Below are positions 28,001-35,834 of a DNA stretch of 64,000 nucleotides, piece by piece. The stretch is from NCBI RefSeq assembly GCF_030817475.1, contig NZ_JAUSZJ010000002.1:5594626-5658625 (forward strand). The letters run 5' to 3'. The stretch is from Streptomyces sp. V2I9. Lineage in GTDB: Bacteria; Actinomycetota; Actinomycetes; Streptomycetales; Streptomycetaceae. The translations under genes were made by a program, and so were the position numbers. The notes beneath the pieces were generated by a model, which saw only the letters and a program-made list of their open reading frames with translations, was not told the origin of the DNA and did not search any database. Each line of letters opens with the position of its first letter. Position 1 is the stretch's first letter.

Positions 28001-28170
28001 GCCTGTTCGACCTGGAGAGCGCGGTGACCGCCGTGGCGGTCCGGATCGAGGACGAGGACGAGGCCCGCTGGATCGTCACCTGCCTCGACGCCCTCCAGGT
28101 GCTCGACCACGAGGGAAACCAGTTGCGACTGGAACCGCTGCTCCACAGGTGCGTGACGCTCCAGAGCTGA
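22024..28170 (+). CDS. Giant 2048-residue P-loop NTPase, second gene of the operon
   Basis: ATG 22024 is the first start codon after the upstream stop and has GGAG upstream; the longer open frame overlaps the previous gene. Visible regions are a helical N-terminus (1-210), a Pro/Glu/Ala-rich low-complexity linker (about 215-590), a long helical part (about 590-1130) and a mixed alpha/beta region (about 1130-1350). After the lead-in NPYIREKRGRIGGEMFYGRD comes an NTPase domain with Walker A GGRGLGKS (1381-1388) and Walker B LLILLDECD (D1480). A helical STAND-like region with WH-type segments follows to the C-terminus. No nuclease, TIR or protease motif was recognised. It could be a sensor-effector ATPase in phage defence; that is inference from context. 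Confidence 0.75.
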   Translation: MHDRYHVITGPPLSPPTVRAEDLRGLAAALNALEHPVETTMSELTVGKVELAFNSLAPRERQKLLGNLGIRMAAPRRAGRALCQDILSRLRRDARQNKCTCGIKDLTPTVLDQIISVAFAGEDKGGSDPVSRWGATLLRATVFAWCNASVVDAYILAWAADQDWFAVADEEQSVRLAAVAEEARAIAAAYPDVQDISEGIEGLFAGGRNSGGAASVGSRGGKVAALNSDTPDDKSEPADAGTEQKPDPEEACRRVEAALVVARRAAENVTGAVADGRPPLDEALAALSALGDAFDSADAAFHRVGVNGVPRRLEDMKQSAREFRTARDRDRRLRETLRGLLTIAGRPDSPAAFAADAVRAATRSLLDTEVWEPAHGQEGAALTELARLVREGREVYGATETLALQDQIVRVLPECAMAVVMARELVLAQPEKTSEQSPEGESRTGAEAAAGEGRGVNAPVHGKTAEGPEPVAERVNASPVDGYEGRSVEEGRPHAVLEPENLALTSAVEPPDTGDAPATATLDAPETAALEPEGVLPVVPAPVPASAPVPRPTVSPDEDVRAQEPAPEATTVVTEVKSAEVRTELALTNLIVERRFGLAHHVASAAGHPESQVLALRLAGAAGLLTAGDSKGIRLTADLLQRYSGYAGRDAEGSELLLLPALLRTALITGDHLAGAQLKALAPRLPERLAEAATAVADRALSGALMMASPLMVSADVSGAEARLRELLEQCRVLLVPPRLRFARATEIAKRWLSDDGLLGSLLMTVVGDCRDGVARVREQTERLSKLPEVNSEIDRMDRKHRSSSGKPLQGSGRQDLVHLVERAVGLAKEWCLAVDTIGRGDRSDGNRAVKEISSLRRSLLEGGKEALGELERLARGSGAVKAATAWAARASMEELFALLAGDTSIMSPRGLMDPELVLDAELLKVCDCSAERPSLDELLTAVGRSWQDALAERLDHDAFAAARTLVELAGRGLLPGTRSGEFTPPAMAEIEARAVDRRVELRGKHDELMAELHRAQADGAVTDDQDLHLQELLADAKGRLEAADTYDLVDVRRALDTVRGDLPAFRQQAADRLRARLEALEPAEEQRAQVLRHLDTGGLATAADLVYFLEIGEDVPEIDGGESHLTEFFPAVPEGLSMGIDRELVGLVRSGGTHPDIPILDYSALSTDEAALAADALAEWRELGATEPKDRLEVSARRQLLPALKLLGYDAKSAKPLDAKSHTRREYRLFEATEVEINGRAKAPAFGSQIREHGGSLHVLMVWGRPPAKVVMSWAERDTSGASLLVVYFGTLSREARVELSLGSQRLAQPMLVVDDAALAYLAARGNRQVSTATQTLLPFSGVNPYIREKRGRIGGEMFYGRDAERASVLDPHGTQVIFGGRGLGKSALLSDAGERFEGQRPGFHLAVYVNLDQENIGKGSSLGPEALWSVLDRELTAAEVLGGQPGRKARQDISERVRAGIRTWLDGESRRRLLILLDECDQFFEADAPRFDQTKKLKGLGSDTKDRAKVVFAGLHSVQRFSKLASNGPFGHLAQTPKVIGPLAPQSAAELLVDPMRALGFEFQDMDLVNRVLGYCSYQPFLLQMFGHRLVEVMHRKRTRRGVEGPPYSVEIADIEVVEADTGLRDGISAAFKDTLSLDHRYDVIANVLAYHARHRGLEVRLSDAELREECETFWRTGFEQLDTEGFRAYLSEMVGLGVLAPNHDGQGWHLRGPNALRMIGTSHEVDARLLRAEQDCELQESIVQEGRPELPDGRPAPLTITQLDDLLGERSNQTRVVLGTAATGVGDVGDTLRTVAGRIVGWTLPPVGKPSVYKQELMGGRPRERRVVISDFARYPDARPEAPRQAVALADRLLPATPGVTRAVVVVTDPSQLGLWRPLLMGTEPTSAAPVVLRRHDRRSLRGWAQRVEKFHTEDRLDRLHELTGGWPMLVDQAHRLHGELGEPGAVLARLAALRADRADARAFVRATGVYADQLLVTGYRSLAEEFGEGLFDLESAVTAVAVRIEDEDEARWIVTCLDALQVLDHEGNQLRLEPLLHRCVTLQS

Positions 28171-28208
28171 CAGTGAGGAGCGTTCGCCCGCAGCGGTCGA
28201 CTGGCGCG

Positions 28209-28248
28209 CCGACGAGGAGATCTGCCCCATGGCGGGTCTCCTCGTCGG
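28209..28248 (+). terminator. Strong hairpin after the giant NTPase gene
   Basis: CCGACGAGGAGA at 28209-28220 pairs perfectly with TCTCCTCGTCGG at 28237-28248 across a 16-nt loop. It lies 39 bp after the stop. No T-run follows, which is usual for Streptomyces terminators. Confidence 0.6.
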
Positions 28249-28446
28249 TGGCTGCCGCCGGCTCCGCTGCGGCCGCCGCCACAAAGCTGGCCACTTCCAC
28301 GCGTTGATCCACGACGCCTCCTGACGTGCGCGTCACCATGCTCTGCCTACGGCCAGCGGGCCGTCCCACGAGGACGACCCACGTCCCGTCCTCGTCCGCA
28401 CAACACGGGCGCGTGTGCTCCGTTCCTGACGGGGCAGCCGGTGGAC

Positions 28447-29028
28447 ATGGCTGTTCTCCGTAGATTCGCCCGGCCTCTTCTGGCCTCGAAGTTCATTCGT
28501 GACGGGTACGCGGCGGTACGCAACCCGGTCGTCCCGGCTGCCGGAGGGGAAGCCGTGAGAGGGGCCGCCGGGGCCCCATCCCGGCTGCCGCTGCTGCCGG
28601 AGGATCCCGTGCAGCTTGTACGGCTCCAGGGCGCGGTCCAGCTCGGGGCCGGACTGCTGCTTGCTCTGGGGCGGGCGCCGCGGTCGGCTTCCGCGGCGCT
28701 CGCGGTGACCGTGGTGTCGTCGGCCCTGACGCCGTACCTCTACCGGGCGACCGGGGACTCCGACACGGACCCGGACCCGGAGGCGGGCGCGGCTGAGCGG
28801 GCGGAGTTGCTGGCGAACGTGTCCCTGCTGGGCGGCCTGCTCATCGCCGCGGCCGACACCCACGGCAAGCCTTCGCTCGCGCACCGGACCCGCCGCGTGG
28901 CAGGCCACGCCTCCGGTGCGGTGACCCACCGCGCCGGCGCCGTCTCCGACCGGGTCGGCGGCGCGGCGGACACGGCGGTCAAGAGCGTCACCGCCTCGGT
29001 CGACGCGGCTCGCAAGCGTCTCTCCTGA
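28447..29028 (+). CDS. DoxX-family membrane protein
   Basis: The 193-residue protein (ATG 28447; GTG 28441 is possible) starts with the DoxX signature region RRFARPLLASKFIRDGYAAV. Hydrophobic spans lie around residues 55-90 and near 120-135. The C-terminal 60 residues are hydrophilic and Ala/Val/Arg rich, with short repeats of the form xVxDRVGGAADTAV. DoxX proteins are small membrane proteins often linked to redox or quinone metabolism; the exact role is unclear. It stands alone after the terminator of the defence operon, so the island probably ends before it. Confidence 0.75.
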   Translation: MAVLRRFARPLLASKFIRDGYAAVRNPVVPAAGGEAVRGAAGAPSRLPLLPEDPVQLVRLQGAVQLGAGLLLALGRAPRSASAALAVTVVSSALTPYLYRATGDSDTDPDPEAGAAERAELLANVSLLGGLLIAAADTHGKPSLAHRTRRVAGHASGAVTHRAGAVSDRVGGAADTAVKSVTASVDAARKRLS

Positions 29029-29099
29029 GACCGAGAGCCAGACCGAGAGCCAGACCGAAAGCGAGACCGAAAGCGAGACCGGGAACGAAAGAGAGAGCG
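29028..29099 (+). repeat. Six tandem 12-bp repeats after the DoxX gene
   Basis: The unit AGACCGAGAGCC recurs as AGACCGAAAGCG, AGACCGGGAACG and AAAGAGAGAGCG, six units in a row starting at the stop codon. The purine-rich strand is the coding strand. It lies between converging genes. Confidence 0.75.
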
Positions 29100-29298
29100 A
29101 CACCTCGAGCGGGACCGGCCCCGAGCCCCGGACCGTGGCCGCGCCGGGGACCCGCCGCGTCGTGCGACGAGGGCCTGCCGCTCCGTACGGCGAAGGGGCG
29201 CCGCCCTCCCGGTCTCGGCGGCCTCGCGGGAGGGCGCGGCACACGGACCCCTGTGCCGCGCCCCACCTCGCCCACCGCAGCGGGCGTAGCCGCGCAGA

Positions 29299-32184
29299 TC
29301 AGCCGGCGGCCGGCCTCGGGGCTACCACGCAGGCGGACTTGTCCGACTCCAGCGCGCCGTTGACCGCCGTCACGCAGAACTCGTAGTTCCACGTGCCCGG
29401 GAAGAGGAACGCGACGCCGTGGTGCGTCTCCTGGACGACCGACTCCTCGGCCCTGGACGGGCTGCCGTCGTTGATGTTCCGGACCCATACGCGATACCCG
29501 GCCGCCTGGTCCGAGCCGTTCCAGTCGAGTTCGACCGTGGTCGGGTCGGCCGACCGGACTTCCAGGCCCGTGGGGGCCGGCGGCGTGCCGGCGCCGACGA
29601 CGACGGGCCTGCCGAGTGCGGGCAGGCCGCCGCCCGCCTTGTTCCAGGTCTGTACGGCCAGGACGTAGCGGTGGCCGGACTTCAGGCCGTCGAAGCGCAG
29701 GGACTTGTCACGGGTTCCGACGGTCTCCACGAAGGCGCCGGGCGTGTCGAGGTCGTAGGCGATCACGCCGTACCGGTCGATGGTGTCGGTGTAGGGGCCG
29801 GTCGGAGCGCCCCAGACGAGGTCGGCGCCGGTCGCGGTGGGGTGGGTGACGATGCCCACGGGTCCGGGCGCCGTCCTGGGCCGGGCCGTGGCGCTCACCG
29901 TGTCCGACCACGCGGAGGCGGTGCCGCCGGAGTCCGTGCGGACCTGGTACTCCCAGGTCTGGCCGTCCGCCACCCAGGTGGAGTCGAAGCGGTTGCCGAG
30001 GGCGCGCGTGGTGCTCCAGCCGGGTGCTCCGGCGAGCCGGGAGCGGACCTCGTACCCGTACGCCCCGAAGACCTTGTCCCAGGTGACGACGATGCCGCTG
30101 TCGGCGGATACGGCCTCGACGTTGCCCGGAGTGCCGGACGGCCTGCCGGGAGCGCTCGTGGGGACCTCGGGTGCGGAGGAGCCGATGCCGAAGTCCTCGT
30201 GCAGGGTGGCCCCGAAGGCACCCGCGATCTGGTATTCGCCCACGGCGTTGGGGTGCAGGCCGTCGTAGGCGGCGGGGCACGAGGCCGGGGCGCAGTCGTA
30301 GGCCCCGGCCCAGTCGACGAGTTCGACCGGCGAGGAGGCGGTGTGCCACTTCGGTACGGCGTCGGCCAGCAGTGCGTTGTACGCGGTCGTCTTGGTGACC
30401 AGGTCGTCCCGGCCGCCGATCCTCTCCCGCTGGGGGACGTTGGCCAGCGCGAACTTGAGGTCGGACCTGGCCGCCCGCGCCTCCTCGACCAGCTCCTCCA
30501 TGCTGCTGAGCGTGCCGGAGGCGTCGCTGACGAACCAGCCCATGTCGTTGAAGCCCAGACCGACGAGCAACAGGTCCGGCCGGTACTTCGTGACCTGGTC
30601 CTTGATCAGGCCCTTGTCCTGGGCGGCCTGCCGCCCCCAGACCGCGAAGTGGTCGCTGTCGAAGCCCTCCGCGCCGGCGGCGTAGGCGCCCGAGGTCCGG
30701 GGCGGACCGGGGGCCGGCTCCGGCTCGCCCTGGAGGCGGGGCGGCTGGGGAGCGGACGGCGTCTCCTGGGGCTTCGTGCCGGTGTAGGGGCCGACGAAGT
30801 CCACGGGCACACGCTGGTCGCGGAACCACTGCCACAACCGGTAGCGCCAGGTGTGGTCGCCCTCATGGCCCTGGGACATGGAGTCGCCGACGACCATCAC
30901 CTTGAGGGTGCTGCCACCGGTGCTGTTGCGGCCGATGATGTCGTCGACGAGCTTCCCGCCGGGGAAGTCCATCATCATCACGCCCATGCGGTCCAGGGCT
31001 GGGCGGCCGCCGAACGTGTCGCCGCGCTCGGGGTGGAACTCCGGACACCGGTCGTTGTCGCCCTGGAGGCACTGCCGCAGGAAGGAGTTCACCCCGGTCG
31101 CGGTGGGGGTGCCGCCGGCCACGGTGTACGGGTGGGCGCCGCTGCCGGTGCCGCTGGTGTAGTTGATGTACAGCGCGCCCGGCTTGTACGGGTACTCCTT
31201 CTCGCCGGGCCGCGAGGAGTCCCAGGTGCCGTTGGTCCTGCGCAGGTGGGCCCGTACCTTCTCCCACTTGCCGGCGATGTCGCTGATGGTCCCGACCTCG
31301 TACGCGTCCTGGACGTACTCCTCGTCGGAGCCGCCCGCCGGGTAGGGCTGTGCGATCCCGTATCCGTCGTAGATCCCGCCCCTCGTGCCGCGGTAGCCCA
31401 TCAGCACCACCTTGCCGCGCACCTCGCCGAGATCCGGCACGCGGTCCGCCTGGGCGTCACCGGTCACCGACGGCGCCCAGAACAGATCGCGCCACGCGGT
31501 GTCCTCCGTGGTCTCGTCGCCCTCGCCGGTGTACGTGACGCCGTCCAGGTAGGAGTCGAACACCTTCTTGCGCCACTCGTCGGTACGGAAGCCCTCGGCG
31601 TCCTCGCAGCCGAACGTCCCGCCGTCGCACTCGGCCTTCAGATGCAGGAGCACCGTCTCGTCGGGTTCGTCGCGCAGGAAGTCGCGGGTCGCGTTCAGTA
31701 CGTCGGTGAAGTTCGCGTACTGGTAGGCGGAGCCGTGATGGATCGTGAACTTCAGCCCCTCGTCGCCCTTGTCGACCCGGACCCTGATGTCGAGGGCCCG
31801 GATGCCGGCGCGGAACTGGGTGGTGAGCGTCTTCGCGCTGAACCCGTGGTTCTCCTGGGTCTGGGTGATGCTGGTGGCGATACCGGTGCAGTTCCCGGTC
31901 TTCGGGTCCCGCTCCCCGCAGAGCGCGAGACTGTCGTGGGTGCCGGGGACGGAGAGCCACGACAGGTTGGTGCCGTCGGGTATGCGCGACATCCAGTCGA
32001 CGTTGGACGCGGACGCGCTGGTGATGCTGTTGTACGCGTCGCTGGCGCGGGCGGGCGTGGCGGACAGGGTGAGACCGGTGAGGGAGAGGGCCAGGGCGAG
32101 GGCGGCCCCGAAGGCGGCCCTTCCCCGTCGGCGCGGACCGCCGGTGGGCCTGCCCGGTCTGGCACGTACGGAGGACGGAAGCAT
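29299..32184 (-). CDS. Secreted PI-PLC / SGNH hydrolase / fibronectin-III fusion protein
   Basis: ATG 32184 has AAGG 5 nt upstream and gives 961 residues with a signal peptide (Arg-rich n-region, AAFGAALALALSLTGLTL, cleavage near ATPARA at 47). Residues about 60-410 form a PI-specific phospholipase C X domain with the two catalytic histidines in PGTHDS (H83) and TIHHGS (H149/150). A GDSL/SGNH hydrolase follows: nucleophile S435 in VVGDSMSQG, N546 in GFNDMG, and D641/H644 in YDGLHPN. About 690-960 hold three fibronectin type III repeats. The combination suggests an extracellular enzyme that strips both headgroup and acyl or acetyl esters from a lipid or glycan. It is monocistronic and converges with the DoxX gene. 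Confidence 0.9.
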   Translation of the reverse strand: MLPSSVRARPGRPTGGPRRRGRAAFGAALALALSLTGLTLSATPARASDAYNSITSASASNVDWMSRIPDGTNLSWLSVPGTHDSLALCGERDPKTGNCTGIATSITQTQENHGFSAKTLTTQFRAGIRALDIRVRVDKGDEGLKFTIHHGSAYQYANFTDVLNATRDFLRDEPDETVLLHLKAECDGGTFGCEDAEGFRTDEWRKKVFDSYLDGVTYTGEGDETTEDTAWRDLFWAPSVTGDAQADRVPDLGEVRGKVVLMGYRGTRGGIYDGYGIAQPYPAGGSDEEYVQDAYEVGTISDIAGKWEKVRAHLRRTNGTWDSSRPGEKEYPYKPGALYINYTSGTGSGAHPYTVAGGTPTATGVNSFLRQCLQGDNDRCPEFHPERGDTFGGRPALDRMGVMMMDFPGGKLVDDIIGRNSTGGSTLKVMVVGDSMSQGHEGDHTWRYRLWQWFRDQRVPVDFVGPYTGTKPQETPSAPQPPRLQGEPEPAPGPPRTSGAYAAGAEGFDSDHFAVWGRQAAQDKGLIKDQVTKYRPDLLLVGLGFNDMGWFVSDASGTLSSMEELVEEARAARSDLKFALANVPQRERIGGRDDLVTKTTAYNALLADAVPKWHTASSPVELVDWAGAYDCAPASCPAAYDGLHPNAVGEYQIAGAFGATLHEDFGIGSSAPEVPTSAPGRPSGTPGNVEAVSADSGIVVTWDKVFGAYGYEVRSRLAGAPGWSTTRALGNRFDSTWVADGQTWEYQVRTDSGGTASAWSDTVSATARPRTAPGPVGIVTHPTATGADLVWGAPTGPYTDTIDRYGVIAYDLDTPGAFVETVGTRDKSLRFDGLKSGHRYVLAVQTWNKAGGGLPALGRPVVVGAGTPPAPTGLEVRSADPTTVELDWNGSDQAAGYRVWVRNINDGSPSRAEESVVQETHHGVAFLFPGTWNYEFCVTAVNGALESDKSACVVAPRPAAG

Positions 32185-32675
32185 CTGCACCTTGTCAGGG
32201 CTCGGTCACGTGACGCGTGATGATCATTGCGGACGCTCAGAGTCTGTCAGCGTGCCGCGCCCCGGAGACCCGGTCCTGACGGACTGTTGGCAAGGTCACC
32301 GGCGTTCGGTGGACGAGGACCATCTCCGGGGTGACGCCCAGGTGTTCGCGTCCACGCCCTCGCGCCCCCACACGCGGCCGCCGCGGAGGAAGCCCCCGCT
32401 CCCGGCCCCTCCGAGAAGCCCTCACGCGCGGCCGCCTCGGAGTCGAACGCGTCCCGGCCGGACTTCACGGCCGCCCTCGCTCTCCCGTCCCGCGTGCGGA
32501 CCGGCCGCACCGGGACGGCGTGCTCCGGCAAGGCGTTGCCCCATGGGCCGGACACCGTCGGCGCAGGCATCGGGTTCTCGGCACGGCTTCTGCCTCCCGG
32601 CGGCGACCCGGTGAACGGATCTCGCGGTAGAGCGTGCCGTCGCGGGCGGAGCAAAACGATTTTCCCGGCGTGTCG
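32185..32675. other. Intergenic region upstream of the PI-PLC fusion gene
   Basis: About 490 bp with no gene that I can support on either strand; the open frames here lack ribosome sites and family content. It should hold the promoter of the secreted hydrolase, but no clear -35/-10 pair was found. Confidence 0.4.
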
Positions 32676-32957
32676 TCAGCCGGGGAACGGCTCCCCGTGG
32701 TAGGGAACGGCCGGGCTGCGGTGGGGGCTTGAACGCTCGTGCGGAGGCGTGCTCGGTGACGTCCAGATGGCTGCCAGTCCGAGTGGGCGGTAGCCGTCCT
32801 CCTGGGTCCAGGCCGACGGGCCGGAACGGTCCTGTGCGGCGGAGTGCGGCAAGGGGGCCGGCTGGTGTTCGATGCCGCCCAGGCGCCGCTCGAAGTCGGC
32901 CTGGAGCCGGTTCAAGGTGTCGAGGAAGTCCTCGAGCGGAATGCTTCCTTCGTGCAT
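32676..32957 (-). CDS. Small hypothetical protein (93 aa)
   Basis: ATG 32957 has GAGGAG 3 nt upstream and opens a frame starting MHEGSIPLEDFLDTLNRLQA. The first 40 residues are a likely amphipathic helix (DFLDTLNRLQADFERRLGGI). The rest is Pro/Ser/His rich and disordered. I do not recognise it. It has no operon partner. The good ribosome site and helical start support it, but a non-coding frame cannot be excluded. Confidence 0.4.
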   Translation of the reverse strand: MHEGSIPLEDFLDTLNRLQADFERRLGGIEHQPAPLPHSAAQDRSGPSAWTQEDGYRPLGLAAIWTSPSTPPHERSSPHRSPAVPYHGEPFPG

Positions 32958-33271
32958 CTGCTCCTCGTTTCCTGCATGGTTCCCCTCGCCCTGTACCGGA
33001 GTCGGAACGCACGGATGTTCACCGGAGGCACGTCGGCTGTGGCCCACGCCGCTCCGGAAGTCGTCAAGGTTTGAAACGAAACATGCTTTCTACTGCTGCA
33101 CCCCGCACAACGATCTCTTTCGCCGGAAGAAGTGCGGCATTCGGGTGACCCGGAGAGAACGTGCCGAGTTCGCCCCGGAGTGTCCGCTAAACGGATCGGC
33201 GCGCATGCCGGATCCTTCCGGGGGCTCTCACGTACGCGCCGCCGTTCGGCGATCCCCGTACGGGCCGCTTC
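32958..33271. other. Intergenic region with A/T-rich patch
   Basis: About 314 bp between the small minus-strand ORF and the membrane-protein gene. A patch around 33070-33120 is A/T richer than its surroundings and may be the promoter region of the small ORF. Nothing else is seen. Confidence 0.35.
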
Positions 33272-34096
33272 TCAGCCCTTGCGCCACCACGGTTCACGGA
33301 CGTACAGACTCTCCTCGCCGGTGCACCCCGTGCCGTTGGAGATCTCCTCCGTGTCCAGGTTCCAGCCCACGACCCCGTTGCCCTTGCGGCCCAGCTCGAT
33401 CAGGCGGTCGCTCCCGGTCCGGGTGCCCTCGGTGACCTCGCAGCGGACGATCGAGGTCCACGCCTGCCCGTCCAGCGCGGCGACGAAGGCCAGCACCGGG
33501 AGGGCGAACACGGTCAGGACCAGGGCCGCCCACTGCTCCAGGGCCGCCGCCCGGCGCAGTCCGCGGGACGGCCGGTAGCCGCGGTCCCGGTGGGGCCCCT
33601 CCGTCGTCCGCCGGCCGCCCCGGTGGCCGTGCGGGCGCCGTCTGCCGGTGCGGTACTCCACGACGACGCCCTTGCGCAGTGCGTACGCCGCGAGCCCCGT
33701 GCCCAGGCCCCACCAGAGGCCGAAGAAGCAGGTGATCAGCACCCCCATGGCGACCGGGTTGACGACGGTCAGCGCCAGCCGCTGGAGCGCGCCGACGACG
33801 CCTCCCCCCGCCGGGACCGCGCCGCGTGCCGCGAACAGGGCGAACACGACGCGGGAGACGACCACGGCCAGTACGGAGGCGAGGAGCGGGTCGGTGAGCA
33901 CCATGCCGATCAGCACGTCCGGCCAGTTGGCCGGTTCCATCCCGACGAACACGTCACGGGCCGCCGCGCCGCCCCCGACCGTGTACGCCACCTTCGTCAC
34001 CGGCACCGCGAACGCCACCGCCAACAGCACCGTGTGCCCGGGGCCGCCCTTGCTGTCCGCCGAGCGCGCCTCCGCCTCCTCGTCCGCGGGAGCCAT
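33272..34096 (-). CDS. Integral membrane protein of unknown function
   Basis: ATG 34096 is preceded by GGAAGGGGG; longer frames upstream lack a ribosome site. The 274-residue protein has about five hydrophobic spans (TVLLAVAFAVPVTKVAY; DVLIGMVLTDPLLASVLAVV; VAMGVLITCFFGLWWGLGTG; a fourth near ALVLTVFALPVLAFVAAL) and a His/Arg-rich cytoplasmic loop. The C-terminus with two Cys (IVRCEVTEG and GTGCTGEESLY) may be extracellular. No family is recognised. It is divergent from the sugar porter gene. Confidence 0.6.
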   Translation of the reverse strand: MAPADEEAEARSADSKGGPGHTVLLAVAFAVPVTKVAYTVGGGAAARDVFVGMEPANWPDVLIGMVLTDPLLASVLAVVVSRVVFALFAARGAVPAGGGVVGALQRLALTVVNPVAMGVLITCFFGLWWGLGTGLAAYALRKGVVVEYRTGRRRPHGHRGGRRTTEGPHRDRGYRPSRGLRRAAALEQWAALVLTVFALPVLAFVAALDGQAWTSIVRCEVTEGTRTGSDRLIELGRKGNGVVGWNLDTEEISNGTGCTGEESLYVREPWWRKG

Positions 34097-34355
34097 GCGC
34101 GTTCCCCCTTCCGGACGGCTGACGGTGACGGCGGGGAATCGCCGCGCCTGCTCGGCAGCCTGCACCGCTCGCCCTGCCCCGGCCACCGGCGCTACGCCGG
34201 CCGGGGCGGCGTAGCGTGCGCGCGACGCCCGACCGTGGCCGCGGCTTCACGTTCAGCCGCCCTCGCACCACCCGATTGCTTCGTATCGATATCAGTTCCT
34301 CCAGAAAGGTGGTGATGTGGCCAGGACGAGCCTGCTCAAGACATGAGGTAGCGAA

Positions 34356-35834
34356 ATGGTTCAGGGCTTCTCCAAGGAACCCGGCACCCACGGGCCGCTC
34401 ACCGAGATCCCGCCGGAGGGCCAGCGGAAGATCACCCGCTGGGCGGCGGCGATCGCTCTGGGCGGCTTCCTGTTCGGCTTCGACACCGGCGTCGTGTCCG
34501 GAGCCCTGCTGTACGTCAAGCAGGACTTCGACCTGAACTCCTTCGAGCAGGGCAGCGTGGTGAGCGTCCTGCTCATCGGCGCGGTGATCGGGGCCACCTC
34601 GGCCGGCCGGCTCTCCGACAGCCTCGGCCGGAGGAAGGCGCTCGGCCTGGTCGGCGTGGTGTTCATCATCGGTACGGCGATCGCGAGCACGGCGAACGGT
34701 TACGCCGTGCTCATGGTGGGCCGCGTCATCCTCGGACTCGCGGTCGGAGCGGCGTCGGCGACGGTGCCGGTCTACCTCTCCGAGATCTCGCCCACGAAGA
34801 TCCGCGGCCGGCTGCTCACGATGAACCAGCTGATGATCACCCTCGGCATCCTGATCGCCTACCTGGTCAACCTCGCCTTCTCCAGCAGCGAGATGTGGCG
34901 CGCCATGTTCGCCGTCGGCGCGATCCCGGCCGCTCTCATGGTGGCGGCGACCCTGTGGTTCCTGCCCGAGTCGCCGCAGTGGCTCATCGCCCACGGCCAG
35001 GCCGAGAAGGCGCGCAAGGGCATCGCCTCGGTCTCCGACGAGGCCACGGCGGACGCACTGGTCGCCCGCGCCCAGCACCGGATCGACGAGGAGCGCGAGC
35101 AGCGGAAGCGGAACGCCGGGACGTCCGGCCACGGAAACAGGCGGCTGCTCGCCCCCGACCTGCGTCCGGCGCTCATCGTCGGGCTCACCCTCGCCGCCGT
35201 TCAGCAGTTCGGCGGCATCAACACGATCATCTACTACGCGCCGACCATCATTCAGCAGACCGGTCTGAATGCGTCGAACTCCATCTTCTACTCCGTGTTC
35301 ATCGGCCTGATCAACCTGGTCATGACGCTCGTCGCGATCCGCCTGGTCGACCGGGCCGGCCGCCGCGTCATGGTCCTCGTCTCCCTGGCCCTCATGGCGG
35401 TCTCGATCTTCATGCTGGGGCTGGCGTTCGTGGTCGGCATGAACTCGGTGCTGACGCTGCTGTTCATGGTCATCTACATCGCCGCCTACGCGGGCGGCCT
35501 CGGCCCGGTGTTCTGGACGCTGCTGGGCGAGATCTTCCCGCCGTCGGTCCGGGCGGAGGGATCGAGCGTGGCCACGGCGGTCAACTGGATCTCCAACTTC
35601 ATCGTCAGTCTCGCCTTCCTGCCCGTCGCCTCCGCTCTCGGTCAGGGCGAGACCTTCTGGATCTTCGCCGCGATCTGCGTGTTCGCGTTCTTCTTCGTCG
35701 GCCGCTACCTGCCCGAGACCAAGGGCCGCGACCCCGAACAGATCGAAGCCGCGCTGGACGCCCGCTTCGGGCGCGACCAGGGCCCGCCGGACAGCCCCTC
35801 GAAGGCGGCCACGCCCCAGAAAGGACGGTCGTGA
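34356..35834 (+). CDS. MFS sugar porter (GalP/XylE type proton symporter)
   Basis: The 492-residue protein has 12 membrane spans and all sugar-porter signatures: GRRKALG and RVILGLAVG in the N half, PESPQWL after helix 6, QQFGGINTIIYYAPTI in helix 7, DRAGRR between helices 8 and 9, and PETKGRD at the end. The sequence GFLFGFDTGVVSGAL in helix 1 is typical of proton-coupled hexose or pentose symporters. The start ATG 34356 has GAGG upstream. The stop overlaps the start of a glucose-6-phosphate dehydrogenase (TGATG), so uptake and oxidation of a sugar are probably linked. Substrate cannot be read from sequence. Confidence 0.9.
   Translation: MVQGFSKEPGTHGPLTEIPPEGQRKITRWAAAIALGGFLFGFDTGVVSGALLYVKQDFDLNSFEQGSVVSVLLIGAVIGATSAGRLSDSLGRRKALGLVGVVFIIGTAIASTANGYAVLMVGRVILGLAVGAASATVPVYLSEISPTKIRGRLLTMNQLMITLGILIAYLVNLAFSSSEMWRAMFAVGAIPAALMVAATLWFLPESPQWLIAHGQAEKARKGIASVSDEATADALVARAQHRIDEEREQRKRNAGTSGHGNRRLLAPDLRPALIVGLTLAAVQQFGGINTIIYYAPTIIQQTGLNASNSIFYSVFIGLINLVMTLVAIRLVDRAGRRVMVLVSLALMAVSIFMLGLAFVVGMNSVLTLLFMVIYIAAYAGGLGPVFWTLLGEIFPPSVRAEGSSVATAVNWISNFIVSLAFLPVASALGQGETFWIFAAICVFAFFFVGRYLPETKGRDPEQIEAALDARFGRDQGPPDSPSKAATPQKGRS

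Noticed and set aside
29419..32220. 933-residue plus-strand frame opposite the PI-PLC gene
   Set aside because: Shadow frame of GC-rich coding DNA. The minus strand has signal peptide, catalytic motifs and FN3 repeats.
32247..32654. 135-residue minus-strand frame upstream of the PI-PLC gene
   Set aside because: It lacks a ribosome site and recognisable content and lies where the promoter should be.
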